From Orbus sasakiae (lineage in GTDB: Bacteria; Pseudomonadota; Gammaproteobacteria; Enterobacterales; Orbaceae), in assembly GCF_039542345.1 (NCBI RefSeq), contig NZ_BAABHY010000001.1, forward strand, positions 1,612,001-1,676,000: a DNA stretch of 64,000 nt, written 5' to 3'. The position numbers and the translations under genes were made by a program. Shown piece by piece: positions 17,274 through 25,366 of the stretch (its first letter is position 1; each line of letters begins with the position of its first letter). Below the pieces are notes generated by a model. The model was not told the DNA's origin. It did no database searches and saw nothing but the letters and a program-made list of their open reading frames with translations.

Positions 17274-18482
17274 ATGAATAAAAATGCAGTGGCATACCTT
17301 GTAACAACGCTGGATACAAAAGGCGAAGAAGTTATTTATGTTCGAGATTTACTGATAAAACAAAATATTACAACTAAAATCATTGATTTATCGACTCAGC
17401 CTTATACATCTAAATATCCCATTGACGTTGATGCTGCAACAGTTGCAAACTATCATCCACAAGGTCAACAGGCTGTATTTTGTGGTGATCGCGGAAAAGC
17501 AATTATTGCCATGTCTATCGCCTTCACCCATTTTTTAAGTAGCCAAAACGATATTGGCGCGGTATTAGGGCTCGGTGGTTCAGGTGGAACCGCACTTATC
17601 ACCCCAGCGATGCAAGCGTTGCCTGTTGGCGTTGCTAAATTGATGGTCTCTACCATGGCATCTGGTGATATTTCTGGTTATATCGGCGCGAGTGATATTG
17701 CTATGCTCTATTCGGTTACTGACATTTCAGGCTTGAATATCATTTCACGTAAAGTGTTAACGAATGCAGCCAATTTTATTGCTGGTGCTATTTTATTTCA
17801 TTTAGATGAAGTGATCGAAGATAAACCCGCCGTCGGTTTAACCATGTTTGGGGTGACCACCGCGTGTGTACAACTGGTTGCGAAACAACTCCATAATCAA
17901 TACGACTGTTTAGTTTTCCATGCAACAGGCAGTGGTGGGCAAGCCATGGAAAAATTAGCCGATAGTCATCTTTTACGTGGTGTGTTAGATATTACTACGA
18001 CGGAAGTGTGTGATTATCTGTTTGATGGTGTACTCGCGTGTAACGAAGACCGCTTTGGTGCGATTGCACGTAGTCAAGTGCCTTATATTGGTTCTTGTGG
18101 TGCATTAGATATGGTTAACTTCGGCAGTCCTGACACCATTCCTGAAAAATATAAAGATCGTCATTTTTACGCTCACAATCCTCAAGTCACATTAATGCGA
18201 ACAACACCTGAAGAAAATGCCAAAATGGGACATTGGATTGCGAATAAGCTTAATCAATGTGAGGGTGAAGTCAGATTTATTATTCCACAAGGTGGATTTT
18301 CAGCACTTGATATTGAAGGTGGCAATTTCTGGGATCCTACGGCAGATCAAGCTTTTGTCGATGCATTTGAGCAAACATTTATTCAAACAGATAAACGTAG
18401 ATTAATCAAAGTCTCCGATCATATTAACTCCTTAGAGTTTTGTCAGCGTGTAATAAATGAATTTAACCAATTAATGAAGTAA
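17274..18482 (+). CDS. UPF0261 / Tm-1-like ATP-binding domain protein
   Basis: 402-residue protein of the UPF0261 family, homologous to the N-terminal domain of the tomato antiviral protein Tm-1. The biochemical role in bacteria is not known to me. Family motifs are TLDTKGEE (residues 12-19), LGLGGSGGTAL (about 98-108, glycine-rich and probably nucleotide-binding), TMASGDISGYIG, HATGSGGQAME, GSCGALDMVNFG and PQGGFSALDIEGGNFWDP near the end. It is soluble, with no signal peptide. AGGAAAAATC precedes the start. It is 9 bp from the TIM-barrel gene; in plants and fungi the two are fused, so they probably act as one enzyme. Confidence 0.88.
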   Translation: MNKNAVAYLVTTLDTKGEEVIYVRDLLIKQNITTKIIDLSTQPYTSKYPIDVDAATVANYHPQGQQAVFCGDRGKAIIAMSIAFTHFLSSQNDIGAVLGLGGSGGTALITPAMQALPVGVAKLMVSTMASGDISGYIGASDIAMLYSVTDISGLNIISRKVLTNAANFIAGAILFHLDEVIEDKPAVGLTMFGVTTACVQLVAKQLHNQYDCLVFHATGSGGQAMEKLADSHLLRGVLDITTTEVCDYLFDGVLACNEDRFGAIARSQVPYIGSCGALDMVNFGSPDTIPEKYKDRHFYAHNPQVTLMRTTPEENAKMGHWIANKLNQCEGEVRFIIPQGGFSALDIEGGNFWDPTADQAFVDAFEQTFIQTDKRRLIKVSDHINSLEFCQRVINEFNQLMK

Positions 18483-18491
18483 CAGGAGAAG

Positions 18492-19322
18492 ATGATGAAA
18501 CTAAATCGTGAACAATTACTTAATAAATTTCGAGATATGATAGCCAAAGGTGATCCGATCATCGGTGGTGGCGCTGGAACAGGATTATCAGCAAAATGTG
18601 AAGAAGCTGGTGGGATTGATCTGATCGTCATTTATAACTCAGGTCGTTATCGAATGGCTGGCCGAGGTTCACTTGCTGGCTTACTTGCCTATGGCAATGC
18701 CAATGAGATCGTTATGGACATGGCAAAAGAAGTCTTGCCAGTTGTTACTCATACACCAGTACTCGCTGGCGTCAATGGTACCGATCCATTTTGTCAATTC
18801 GATAAATTTTTAGATGACATTAAAGCTACCGGTTTTGCTGGCGTACAAAACTTCCCGACTGTTGGCTTAATTGATGGTAATTTCAGGGCGAATCTTGAAG
18901 AGACCGGAATGGGGTATGGCTTAGAAGTTGAGATGATTCGCAAAGCACATGAGAAAGGTTTACTAACAACACCTTACGTATTTAGTGAGCAAGATGCGAT
19001 TGATATGACAAAAGCAGGCGCTGATATCTTAGTCCCACATATGGGATTAACCACAGGCGGTAGCATCGGAGCAGAAACCGCATTAACCCTTGCCGATTGT
19101 GTACCATTAATTAATCAATGGGCAAAAGCAGCGAAAGCGATTCGACCAGATGTCATCATTTTATGTCATGGTGGACCCATTGCCACGCCAGAAGATGCTG
19201 CTTATATCTTAAAACATTGCCCAGATTGTAATGGCTTTTATGGTGCAAGTTCAATGGAACGTTTACCAACTGAAGTCGCTTTAAAAGAAACAACAAAACA
19301 GTTTAAATCCATAAAACGTTAA
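18492..19322 (+). CDS. TIM-barrel protein of the phosphoenolpyruvate hydrolase-like family (Tm-1 C-terminal half)
   Basis: 276-residue (beta/alpha)8 protein related to the PEP mutase/hydrolase superfamily and to the C-terminal domain of Tm-1-type fusions. Visible patterns: GDPIIGGGAGTGLSAK (15-34), YNSGRYRMAGRGSLAGLL, GVQNFPTVGLIDG (about 110-125), MGLTTGGSIGAE, ILCHGGPIATPED and NGFYGASSMERLP at the end. The annotation as PEP hydrolase is a family name, not a demonstrated activity. AGGAGAAG precedes two adjacent ATGs (18492 and 18495). A 160-bp gap with a strong imperfect hairpin separates it from the Dabb gene. Confidence 0.85.
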   Translation: MMKLNREQLLNKFRDMIAKGDPIIGGGAGTGLSAKCEEAGGIDLIVIYNSGRYRMAGRGSLAGLLAYGNANEIVMDMAKEVLPVVTHTPVLAGVNGTDPFCQFDKFLDDIKATGFAGVQNFPTVGLIDGNFRANLEETGMGYGLEVEMIRKAHEKGLLTTPYVFSEQDAIDMTKAGADILVPHMGLTTGGSIGAETALTLADCVPLINQWAKAAKAIRPDVIILCHGGPIATPEDAAYILKHCPDCNGFYGASSMERLPTEVALKETTKQFKSIKR

Positions 19323-19354
19323 TCGTCTCGATATAAGGTACCGATTTTAATGGG

Positions 19355-19415
19355 GTATCAGTCGTCATATCGCGATAGTAAACTGACATGGCTATCGATG
19401 ATATGACGCTGATAC
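19355..19415. repeat. 61-nt imperfect palindrome between the TIM-barrel and Dabb genes
   Basis: Three matched blocks pair in order: GTATCAG (19355-19361) with CTGATAC (19409-19415), CGTCATATC (19363-19371) with GATATGACG (19400-19408), and CGATAG (19373-19378) with CTATCG (19392-19397). That gives 22 base pairs with small bulges and a 13-nt loop. No U-tract follows. It may stabilise or process the mRNA between unevenly expressed genes. Confidence 0.7.
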
Positions 19416-19481
19416 AACATTAATTTAGATATAGTAGGAAAATAGCTCTACCATAAAAAACTCACAATAAGGGATAGCAAC

Positions 19482-19802
19482 ATGATGAAACATATCGTTT
19501 TTTTACAATTTAAATCTGATACACCAAAAACACAAATTGAACATGCGTTTGCTTTACTTGATGGTTTGCGCCAGCCCATCCCACAAATTAAATCATTCAA
19601 GTTTGGTAAATATGACAGTAAAGAAGGTATGAATCACGGATTTGATTATGGTTTTGAAATGGAATTTGATAATGCTGAAGATCGTGATATTTATCTGTAT
19701 CATCCGACACATTTAGAGGTTGCCAATCAGATTATCCCATTATTAGAAAAAGGGACTGATTCATTAATTGCTTTTGATTATGACCCAAGTAAAGGTCTCT
19801 AA
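19482..19802 (+). CDS. Dabb (stress-responsive alpha/beta barrel) family protein
   Basis: 106-residue small protein starting MMKHIVFLQFKSD, with the ferredoxin-like dimeric alpha/beta barrel pattern: IVFLQFK strand, LRQPIPQIKSFKFGKYDS, FDYGFEMEFDNAEDRDIY, and a YHPTHLEV histidine motif. Dabb proteins include small lyases and cyclases as well as unassigned stress proteins. Here it is the distal gene of the TetR/Tm-1-like operon, so it probably handles the same substrate. The second ATG at 19485 is an equally possible start. GGGATAG lies upstream. Confidence 0.8.
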   Translation: MMKHIVFLQFKSDTPKTQIEHAFALLDGLRQPIPQIKSFKFGKYDSKEGMNHGFDYGFEMEFDNAEDRDIYLYHPTHLEVANQIIPLLEKGTDSLIAFDYDPSKGL

Positions 19803-19810
19803 TTTAAATA

Positions 19811-19838
19811 AAAAAAGCGACGTTTATGTCGCGTTTTA
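19811..19838. terminator. Bidirectional terminator
   Basis: Stem GCGAC (19817-19821)/GTCGC (19828-19832) with a 6-nt loop, preceded by an A-run and followed by GTTTTATTT. It can end the Dabb operon on the + strand and the small membrane protein gene on the - strand. Confidence 0.75.
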
Positions 19839-19854
19839 TTTATGTCAATCTTAC

Positions 19855-20223
19855 TTAGTAACCATAGTACTCATCGTGCGAGCCTTCATCACCCGATTTG
19901 CTACCATCTGGTAACGAACGAGTTCTATCAATAGGAATAAATGATCCTCTTGGCGTTTCAATTTGACATTCACCTAAATAAATAGAATATTTTGTATTGG
20001 CTTTCATGCTCAAACCACGGAAATAACATTGAGTGGCACTATAGAGGTGATTCCAACATAAAATAGCAATGATCAACCAAACTGCAACGATAGCTAATGA
20101 AACCCATTTTAACTTTTGCCAAACAAACGACCAAAATCCCTGTTTACGAAAACGACAATAGATAAATATTAGCACTAAAACCGCGATAAACCCCAATGCT
20201 TCAAATAACCAAAATAGCCACAT
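19855..20223 (-). CDS. Small membrane protein of unknown function behind lexA
   Basis: I do not recognise this family. The 122-residue product has two clear hydrophobic helices (about 1-23 and 41-62) joined by an Arg/Lys-rich loop (YCRFRKQGFW). A polar C-terminal part follows with two Cys (CYFRGL, GECQIE) and an acidic glycine/serine tail (GDEGSHDEYYGY). It starts 55 bp after the lexA stop with GGAAA before its ATG and no terminator in between. It may therefore be cotranscribed with lexA and induced in the SOS response, as dinF is in E. coli, but it is not a DinF (MATE) homologue. Confidence 0.7.
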   Translation of the reverse strand: MWLFWLFEALGFIAVLVLIFIYCRFRKQGFWSFVWQKLKWVSLAIVAVWLIIAILCWNHLYSATQCYFRGLSMKANTKYSIYLGECQIETPRGSFIPIDRTRSLPDGSKSGDEGSHDEYYGY

Positions 20224-20278
20224 TTCCTTTCACCTCATTGCTGGTAATTTTGGTCATTTTACATGAATTCATTCACAA

Positions 20279-20893
20279 TTACATCCACGACCCATTACGA
20301 ATGACACCAACTGCTAAACCTTCAATTGAAAACTCTTGTTTTTGCAAATCAACCTCAATGGGTGAAAACGCATCGTTTTCAGCTAACAAACGCACTTTAG
20401 TGCCTTTACGCTCTAAACGTTTTACGGTAACTTCTTCGCCAATACGTGCAACGATAACCTGGCCATTACGGGCATCTTGTGTTTTATGTACAGCCAGTAA
20501 ATCGCCATCTAAAATCCCAATATCTTTCATTGACATCCCATTAACACGTAATAAAAAGTCAGCATTAGGTTTAAATAGTGCTGGATCTACTTGATAACGA
20601 CTTTCTATGTGTTCTTGGGCAAGGATTGGGGAACCTGCTGCAACACGCCCAATTAATGGTAAGCCTTCTTCCTCTTCTTCTTCAAGTAAAAGTCGAATAC
20701 CTCGTGAAGAACCGGCAATCATTTCAATCGCCCCTTTACGCGCTAACGCCTTTAAATGTTCTTCTGCTGCATTTGCTGAACGGAAGCCTAATTGTGAAGC
20801 AATTTCGGCACGAGTGGGCGGCATCCCGGTTGATTGAATATGGAGCTTAATCAAGTCATAAATTTGCTGTTGACGCTCTGTAAGTGGTTTCAT
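20279..20893 (-). CDS. lexA: LexA repressor
   Basis: SOS master repressor; RecA filaments trigger its self-cleavage. The 204-residue product has the winged-helix DNA-binding domain (1-70, GMPPTRAEIASQLGFRS), a Glu run at 71-76 in the linker, the cleavage site Ala86-Gly87 in RVAAGSP, and the catalytic Ser121 (NGMSMKD) and Lys158 (VTVKRL). Length matches the usual 202. An SOS box lies 9 bp before its start. Confidence 0.97.
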   Translation of the reverse strand: MKPLTERQQQIYDLIKLHIQSTGMPPTRAEIASQLGFRSANAAEEHLKALARKGAIEMIAGSSRGIRLLLEEEEEEGLPLIGRVAAGSPILAQEHIESRYQVDPALFKPNADFLLRVNGMSMKDIGILDGDLLAVHKTQDARNGQVIVARIGEEVTVKRLERKGTKVRLLAENDAFSPIEVDLQKQEFSIEGLAVGVIRNGSWM

Positions 20894-20902
20894 ACTTTAT
20901 TC

Positions 20903-20918
20903 CTGTGTTTTTATACAG
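20903..20918. promoter_or_regulatory. SOS (LexA) box of lexA
   Basis: CTG (20903-20905), 10 bp, CAG (20916-20918), the exact core spacing, with a T/A-rich centre. A second, degenerate copy (ATG-N10-CAG, 20922-20937) follows 3 bp further upstream of the gene, echoing the paired boxes of E. coli lexA. Autoregulation is inferred from position. Confidence 0.85.
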
Positions 20919-20993
20919 ATTATGTGATTATATACAGTTAAATTCAGAAAGCCAATAGTTTTATCATCATGGATGGGGATATTTTAAAATAAG

Positions 20994-21018
20994 CGCCCTA
21001 TTACTATTCAATAGGGCG
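20994..21018 (-). terminator. Terminator of sstT
   Basis: CGCCCTATT (20994-21002) and AATAGGGCG (21010-21018) form a perfect 9-bp stem with a 7-nt loop. In the minus direction it is followed by TTATTTTAAAATATC, a T-rich tail. It lies 24 bp past the sstT stop. Confidence 0.85.
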
Positions 21019-21041
21019 AATAAAGCCTAATCAACTGGTTA

Positions 21042-22295
21042 TTACAAGTTATCAGAAGATATTATTTTGGCGTTTTTATCTTTAAGTGATGAAGAAATCG
21101 CCCCAATAAAGACCACATCACTTGATGAGTTAAGTGCCGTTTCGACTGAATCTTGAATAACCCCAATGGTAATCCCTATCGCAATGACTTTTACAGATAT
21201 CTCATTTGGAATACCAAACATACTGCATGCAACCGGGATCAATAATAGTGAACCGCCCGCAATTCCCGACGCACCGCACGCACAAACTGATGTCACAATG
21301 CATAGCAATACCGCAGAGTATATATCAACACTAATGCCCATTGAATAGACTGTCGCTAGGGTAAGTACGGTAATGGTGACCGCCGCACCAGACATATTAA
21401 TTGCCGCACCTAATGGTACTGCAACAGAATAGGTATCTTCGTCCATTTTCAGTCGTTTACACAGTTCCATATTCACCGGAATATTGGCAGCAGAGCTTCG
21501 GGTGAAAAACGCTGGAATTGCACTCTCTTTTAATGATGTCAACACTAAAGGATAAGGATTTTTACGCATCACAAAAAAGGCTAACAATGGGTTGATAACC
21601 AATGCCACAATTAACATACAACTGACTAACACGATAAGTAAGTGACCATAGTTTAATAATTCAGCAAAACCTGTTTCTGCAAGCGTTGAAGCAACAAGGC
21701 CAAATACCCCTAATGGCGCAAAGCGAATAATAATTCTTACAATAAATGAGATAGAATAAGAAAGATCCGCCACCATCGTTTTCGTTGTTTGATTGGCATG
21801 ACGTAATGCTAAACCAATCCCAATTCCCCACACAATTAAACCAATGTAATTCGCTTGAACTAATGCATTGACAGGATTATCTATCATTCGACCTAATAGC
21901 GTGGTTAAAACTTGTTTAACACCACTTGGCGGCGTTAAACCAATTTCTTGTACGTTTTCAACAATGGTAATGTGTGATGGAAAAACGAAACTCACCACGG
22001 TGGCTAAAAGCGCGGCAGACATCATCCCAACAAAATAGAGCACCATTAAGGTATTCATATTGGATTTTTTGCCATGTTGGTGATTTGCAATTGATGATAT
22101 GACCAAAACTAATACAAGAATAGGCGCAACAGATTTTAATGCATTAATAAATAAGTGACCTAATAATGACACATTCATTGCAGCATCTTTAGAAATGAAT
22201 GCTAGTGTAATACCTAAAATTAAACCTAATATTATTTGTGGGATTAACCCAACTTTAAAATAAAATCGGACTAAGGGATGTTGGTGATGAACCAT
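21042..22295 (-). CDS. sstT: Serine/threonine:Na+ symporter
   Basis: Inner-membrane symporter of the dicarboxylate/amino acid:cation (DAACS) family that takes up serine and threonine with Na+. 417 residues, the family's usual length is about 414. The N-terminus LVRFYFKVGLIPQIILGLILG and the hairpin regions AFFTRSSAANIPVNMELCK (serine-rich re-entrant loop) and PLGAAINMSGAAVTITVL match SstT closely. It has its own terminator and is divergent from the metE-like gene. Confidence 0.94.
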   Translation of the reverse strand: MVHHQHPLVRFYFKVGLIPQIILGLILGITLAFISKDAAMNVSLLGHLFINALKSVAPILVLVLVISSIANHQHGKKSNMNTLMVLYFVGMMSAALLATVVSFVFPSHITIVENVQEIGLTPPSGVKQVLTTLLGRMIDNPVNALVQANYIGLIVWGIGIGLALRHANQTTKTMVADLSYSISFIVRIIIRFAPLGVFGLVASTLAETGFAELLNYGHLLIVLVSCMLIVALVINPLLAFFVMRKNPYPLVLTSLKESAIPAFFTRSSAANIPVNMELCKRLKMDEDTYSVAVPLGAAINMSGAAVTITVLTLATVYSMGISVDIYSAVLLCIVTSVCACGASGIAGGSLLLIPVACSMFGIPNEISVKVIAIGITIGVIQDSVETALNSSSDVVFIGAISSSLKDKNAKIISSDNL

Positions 22296-22491
22296 ATTGT
22301 TTTCCTAATTCTTAAAATAAGGCGAAACTGTATCATTATCAATGTATTTTTAGTAGATAAAAATGATTTAAATAACGTTTTTTTATACAGTAATTAATAA
22401 ATATTATGGCGGATTATATTTAATTTGAAATGTTCAGATTATTTGTTATAGTTTTTTACTATATCTAACTATATACAAATTCAATTAGTAA

Positions 22492-22520
22492 TTGAAACCC
22501 TTGCCCTCTATAATTATTCT
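22492..22520 (+). promoter_or_regulatory. Predicted promoter of the metE-like gene
   Basis: TTGAAA (22492-22497), 17-bp spacer, TATTCT (22515-22520). A better -10 (TATAAT, 22509-22514) exists but lacks a well-spaced -35. With either, transcription starts within or just ahead of the met boxes at 22526-22549. Confidence 0.5.
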
Positions 22521-22525
22521 CATTT

Positions 22526-22549
22526 AGACGTCTAAACGTCTTTAGATGT
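22526..22549. promoter_or_regulatory. Three tandem MetJ operators (met boxes)
   Basis: Three adjacent 8-bp units AGACGTCT, AAACGTCT and TTAGATGT, matching the MetJ consensus AGACGTCT at 8, 7 and 5 positions. Tandem 8-bp repeats are the defining architecture of MetJ operators, and the gene behind is a methionine synthase homologue. MetJ itself is not in the window. Confidence 0.85.
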
Positions 22550-22577
22550 AAATAACAGAATATAAAAGGAATACACT

Positions 22578-23702
22578 ATGAGCACTTACCCTATTTTTCG
22601 TGCAGACCACGTCGGTAGTTTTTTACGCCCTAAATTTTTACTCGATGCTCGTGAACAATTTGCCAATAAACAAATTACCTTTGAACAATTACGTCTTGTT
22701 GAAGATAAAGCCATCAGTGAAATTGTCAAATTTCAAGAAGATGCAGGAATTCGCAGTGTGACAGATGGCGAGTTTCGTCGTACTTATTTCCATTTAGACT
22801 TTTTACAACAGCTTGGCGGTGTGACAACTGACGCACCCGGCACAGTGATTGATAGTGACGGTAAAGAAAAACTATTACCACCCAATATCCGCGTTACTGG
22901 AAAAGTAAAACATATTAAAGATATCCAACTCGCTGACTTTAATTTCTTAAAAAGCCAATCAAGCCCAACGTCAGTTCCAAAAGTGACGATTCCATCACCG
23001 ACTATGCTACATTTTCGTGGTGGCCGTGGTGGGATTGATGAGGCCGCGTATCCGATTTTAGATCCAGACTTTTATAATGATGTTGCTAAAGCCTATGCGC
23101 TAGAACTTGAATCATTATACAAAGCAGGTTGTCGCCATGTTCAGATGGATGATACCAACCTTGCTTATCTTTGTGACGAAAAGATGCGTGAAGCAGCACG
23201 TCAACGTGGCGATGATCCGAATCAATTACCTTACAAATACGCTGAATTTATTAATAAGGTGGTTGATTTAAAACCAAAAGATTTGATCTTATCTATTCAC
23301 CTTTGCCGCGGTAATTTTAAAAGTACATTTGCTGCAAGTGGTAATTATGGTCCAGTTGCTGAAGCACTATTGAGCGAAATGAAATTAGATGGTTATTTCC
23401 TTGAATATGATGATGAACGAAGTGGTGGATTTGAACCATTAAAATATTTACAAAAAGGTAAAATCGCAATTTTAGGTTTAATTTCCAGTAAATTCCCACA
23501 ACTTGAAAATCCAGATGATATCAAACGTCGCCTTGATCAAGCCGCAAAATACGTGTCACTCGATCAGTTGGCACTATCACCACAATGTGGTTTTAGTAGT
23601 ACTGTGCATGGTAACAATGTGACCGTTGACGATCAACGCGCCAAACTAAAATTGACGGTTGATATTGCTAACGATGTTTGGGGCTCACTCGAAATAAAAT
23701 AA
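22578..23702 (+). CDS. MetE-like cobalamin-independent methyltransferase (single-domain, YxjG/YxjH type)
   Basis: 374-residue homologue of the C-terminal catalytic domain of MetE, which methylates homocysteine to methionine. The zinc ligands are present: His241 and Cys243 in SIHLCRGN, and Cys337 in SPQCGFSS. The N-terminal RADHVGSFLRP and the VTDGEFRRTYFHLDF motif mark the YxjG-type group, which lacks the folate-binding N-terminal domain of full MetE. The methyl donor is thus unclear and need not be methyltetrahydrofolate. AAAGGAA precedes the start. Three MetJ boxes lie 29 bp upstream, firmly placing it in the methionine regulon. An MFS transporter follows after a hairpin. Confidence 0.9.
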   Translation: MSTYPIFRADHVGSFLRPKFLLDAREQFANKQITFEQLRLVEDKAISEIVKFQEDAGIRSVTDGEFRRTYFHLDFLQQLGGVTTDAPGTVIDSDGKEKLLPPNIRVTGKVKHIKDIQLADFNFLKSQSSPTSVPKVTIPSPTMLHFRGGRGGIDEAAYPILDPDFYNDVAKAYALELESLYKAGCRHVQMDDTNLAYLCDEKMREAARQRGDDPNQLPYKYAEFINKVVDLKPKDLILSIHLCRGNFKSTFAASGNYGPVAEALLSEMKLDGYFLEYDDERSGGFEPLKYLQKGKIAILGLISSKFPQLENPDDIKRRLDQAAKYVSLDQLALSPQCGFSSTVHGNNVTVDDQRAKLKLTVDIANDVWGSLEIK

Positions 23703-23720
23703 CCCCATTTAACATCATAA

Positions 23721-23760
23721 AATTACCGCCGTCATAGCGGTAATTGGGCTATTTTTGCCC
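23721..23760 (+). terminator. Terminator or attenuator after the metE-like gene
   Basis: AATTACCGC (23721-23729) and GCGGTAATT (23737-23745) form a perfect 9-bp stem with a 7-nt loop, followed by GGGCTATTTTTGCCC, itself a small hairpin with a T-run. The MFS gene starts 28 bp later, so it may be read only by leakage or from its own promoter. Confidence 0.7.
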
Positions 23761-23788
23761 TCATTTTACTGTATAGAGAACACATAAT

Positions 23789-25090
23789 ATGAATGTCAGC
23801 CAAATAAAACAGACGATATACAACAATCCCATGAGTCCCTTTCAAATTTTTGCAGTGAGCGTTTGTGTACTCATTAGCTTAATTGATGGGTTTGACGTGT
23901 TAACTATCGCATTTGTAGCGCCATCTATTTCTGCACAATGGGGGCTTGCACCTCAACAACTCGGTGTTTTATTCAGCGCTGGATTAGCCGGTATGGTTAT
24001 TGGAGCATTGATCATTTCACCGTTTGCCGATAAATTTGGTCGACGTTTTATCATCCTATGTTGTTTAGTCATCCTAACAGTTGGAATGTTTGCATCGGGT
24101 TTATCAACAAACCATACCGAATTAGTGATTTCACGCATATTCACAGGTCTGGGTATGGGGGCCATTTTACCGGGAATTAATACCGTAGTTGCTGAATACT
24201 CGTCAAATCGTTATCGCTCTTTGGCAATCAGTATTATGGCTGCAGGTTACACAGTAGGTGCATTAATTGGTGGCGTTATTTCAATCTATTTAATTAAACA
24301 CTTTGGTTGGCAATATGTGTTCTTTTTTGGTGGTGTATTCTCTTGTTTGATGATACCCGTGGTATTTTTTCAATTACCCGAATCACTTGATTTCATTCTA
24401 ACCAAAAAAAGTAACAACGCACTGGATAAACTCAATCACCTGCTAAGTAAACTTGGATTACAAACATGTAGCAGCTTTCCACAGGCATCAATTGAAACTC
24501 ACCAAAAAAGTTTTAAATTACTGTTAGCGCCAAACATATTAAAATCGACTATTTTACTGTGTGTGAGTAATTTTATGTTAATGTGTTCGTTCTATTTTTT
24601 AGCAAATTGGACACCTAAGATTTTAGTCAGTTTGGGATATTCAACCGATTTAAGTATCACCGGCTCGTTAGTCATGAATATTTTTGGGATTGCAGGTGGA
24701 TTACTGTTAGGTTGGTTCTCAAAAAAATACTCAGTACAAAACGTCGCCGCACTCATGCTGGTAACGGCTTTTATCGTCGTCACAGCCTTTGGATTTAGTG
24801 CAAATGTGTTACCACTATTATTTACGTTAATTGCATTTATCGGCTTTACCATATTTGGCGCCATGGCGGGACTTTATGCAACTGCGCCCGCTGTATTCCC
24901 TCCGCAAATTCGTGCAACAGGTACTGGGATTGTACTGGGATTAGCTCGTTTAGGTGCAACACTTGGTCCCTATGTTGCCGGACTCTTGATTGCAGCAGAA
25001 TTACCACGAGGTTATTATTTTTTAATCCTGGCGTTACCACTACTGGTGTCGGCAATTTGTGTGTTTGTCATCAAACCCTATCAAGAATAA
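23789..25090 (+). CDS. MFS transporter, aromatic acid:H+ symporter (AAHS)-like
   Basis: 433-residue major facilitator with 12 predicted helices. The family signature DGFDVLTIAFVAPSI (about 32-46) in helix 1 and the loop 2-3 motif PFADKFGRRFIIL, followed by ISRIFTGLGMGAILPG, are typical of the AAHS group (benzoate, 4-hydroxybenzoate, MhpT-like carriers). No aromatic catabolic gene is visible here, so the substrate is unknown. Its position after a MetJ-controlled methyltransferase suggests uptake of a methyl or sulfur compound, but that is speculative and a hairpin separates the two. Confidence 0.85.
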   Translation: MNVSQIKQTIYNNPMSPFQIFAVSVCVLISLIDGFDVLTIAFVAPSISAQWGLAPQQLGVLFSAGLAGMVIGALIISPFADKFGRRFIILCCLVILTVGMFASGLSTNHTELVISRIFTGLGMGAILPGINTVVAEYSSNRYRSLAISIMAAGYTVGALIGGVISIYLIKHFGWQYVFFFGGVFSCLMIPVVFFQLPESLDFILTKKSNNALDKLNHLLSKLGLQTCSSFPQASIETHQKSFKLLLAPNILKSTILLCVSNFMLMCSFYFLANWTPKILVSLGYSTDLSITGSLVMNIFGIAGGLLLGWFSKKYSVQNVAALMLVTAFIVVTAFGFSANVLPLLFTLIAFIGFTIFGAMAGLYATAPAVFPPQIRATGTGIVLGLARLGATLGPYVAGLLIAAELPRGYYFLILALPLLVSAICVFVIKPYQE

Positions 25091-25109
25091 AATATCATTT
25101 TGATGCATG

Positions 25110-25137
25110 CCGCAGTACGGTTTTGCCTATACTGCGG
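25110..25137 (+). terminator. Hairpin after the MFS gene
   Basis: CCGCAGTA (25110-25117) and TACTGCGG (25130-25137), 8-bp stem with a 12-nt loop, 19 bp past the stop. No long T-run follows, so termination is only likely. Confidence 0.5.
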
Positions 25138-25366
25138 TCAATGATGATATATCATTATATTGAACCAATTAAATCACCGCCCAAAAAGTAGCTGGGCCTC
25201 AAAATACCCGATGACATCTTTTCTAAACAAGCATTCCACATCGTTTTTGAATTTATCCGCGGTTTTTACACTATAATCATAGGTTATGACAATAATTTAA
25301 CGAAAATCAAAGATGATATCGGCTAATCACAATTTATTCATAATCGGCTAGTTAAACGTTTAGCGG

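Noticed and set aside
22441..22577. SAM riboswitch upstream of the metE-like gene, as in Bacillus yxjG
   Set aside because: The leader is too short and lacks the four-helix layout, whereas three tandem MetJ boxes explain the control.
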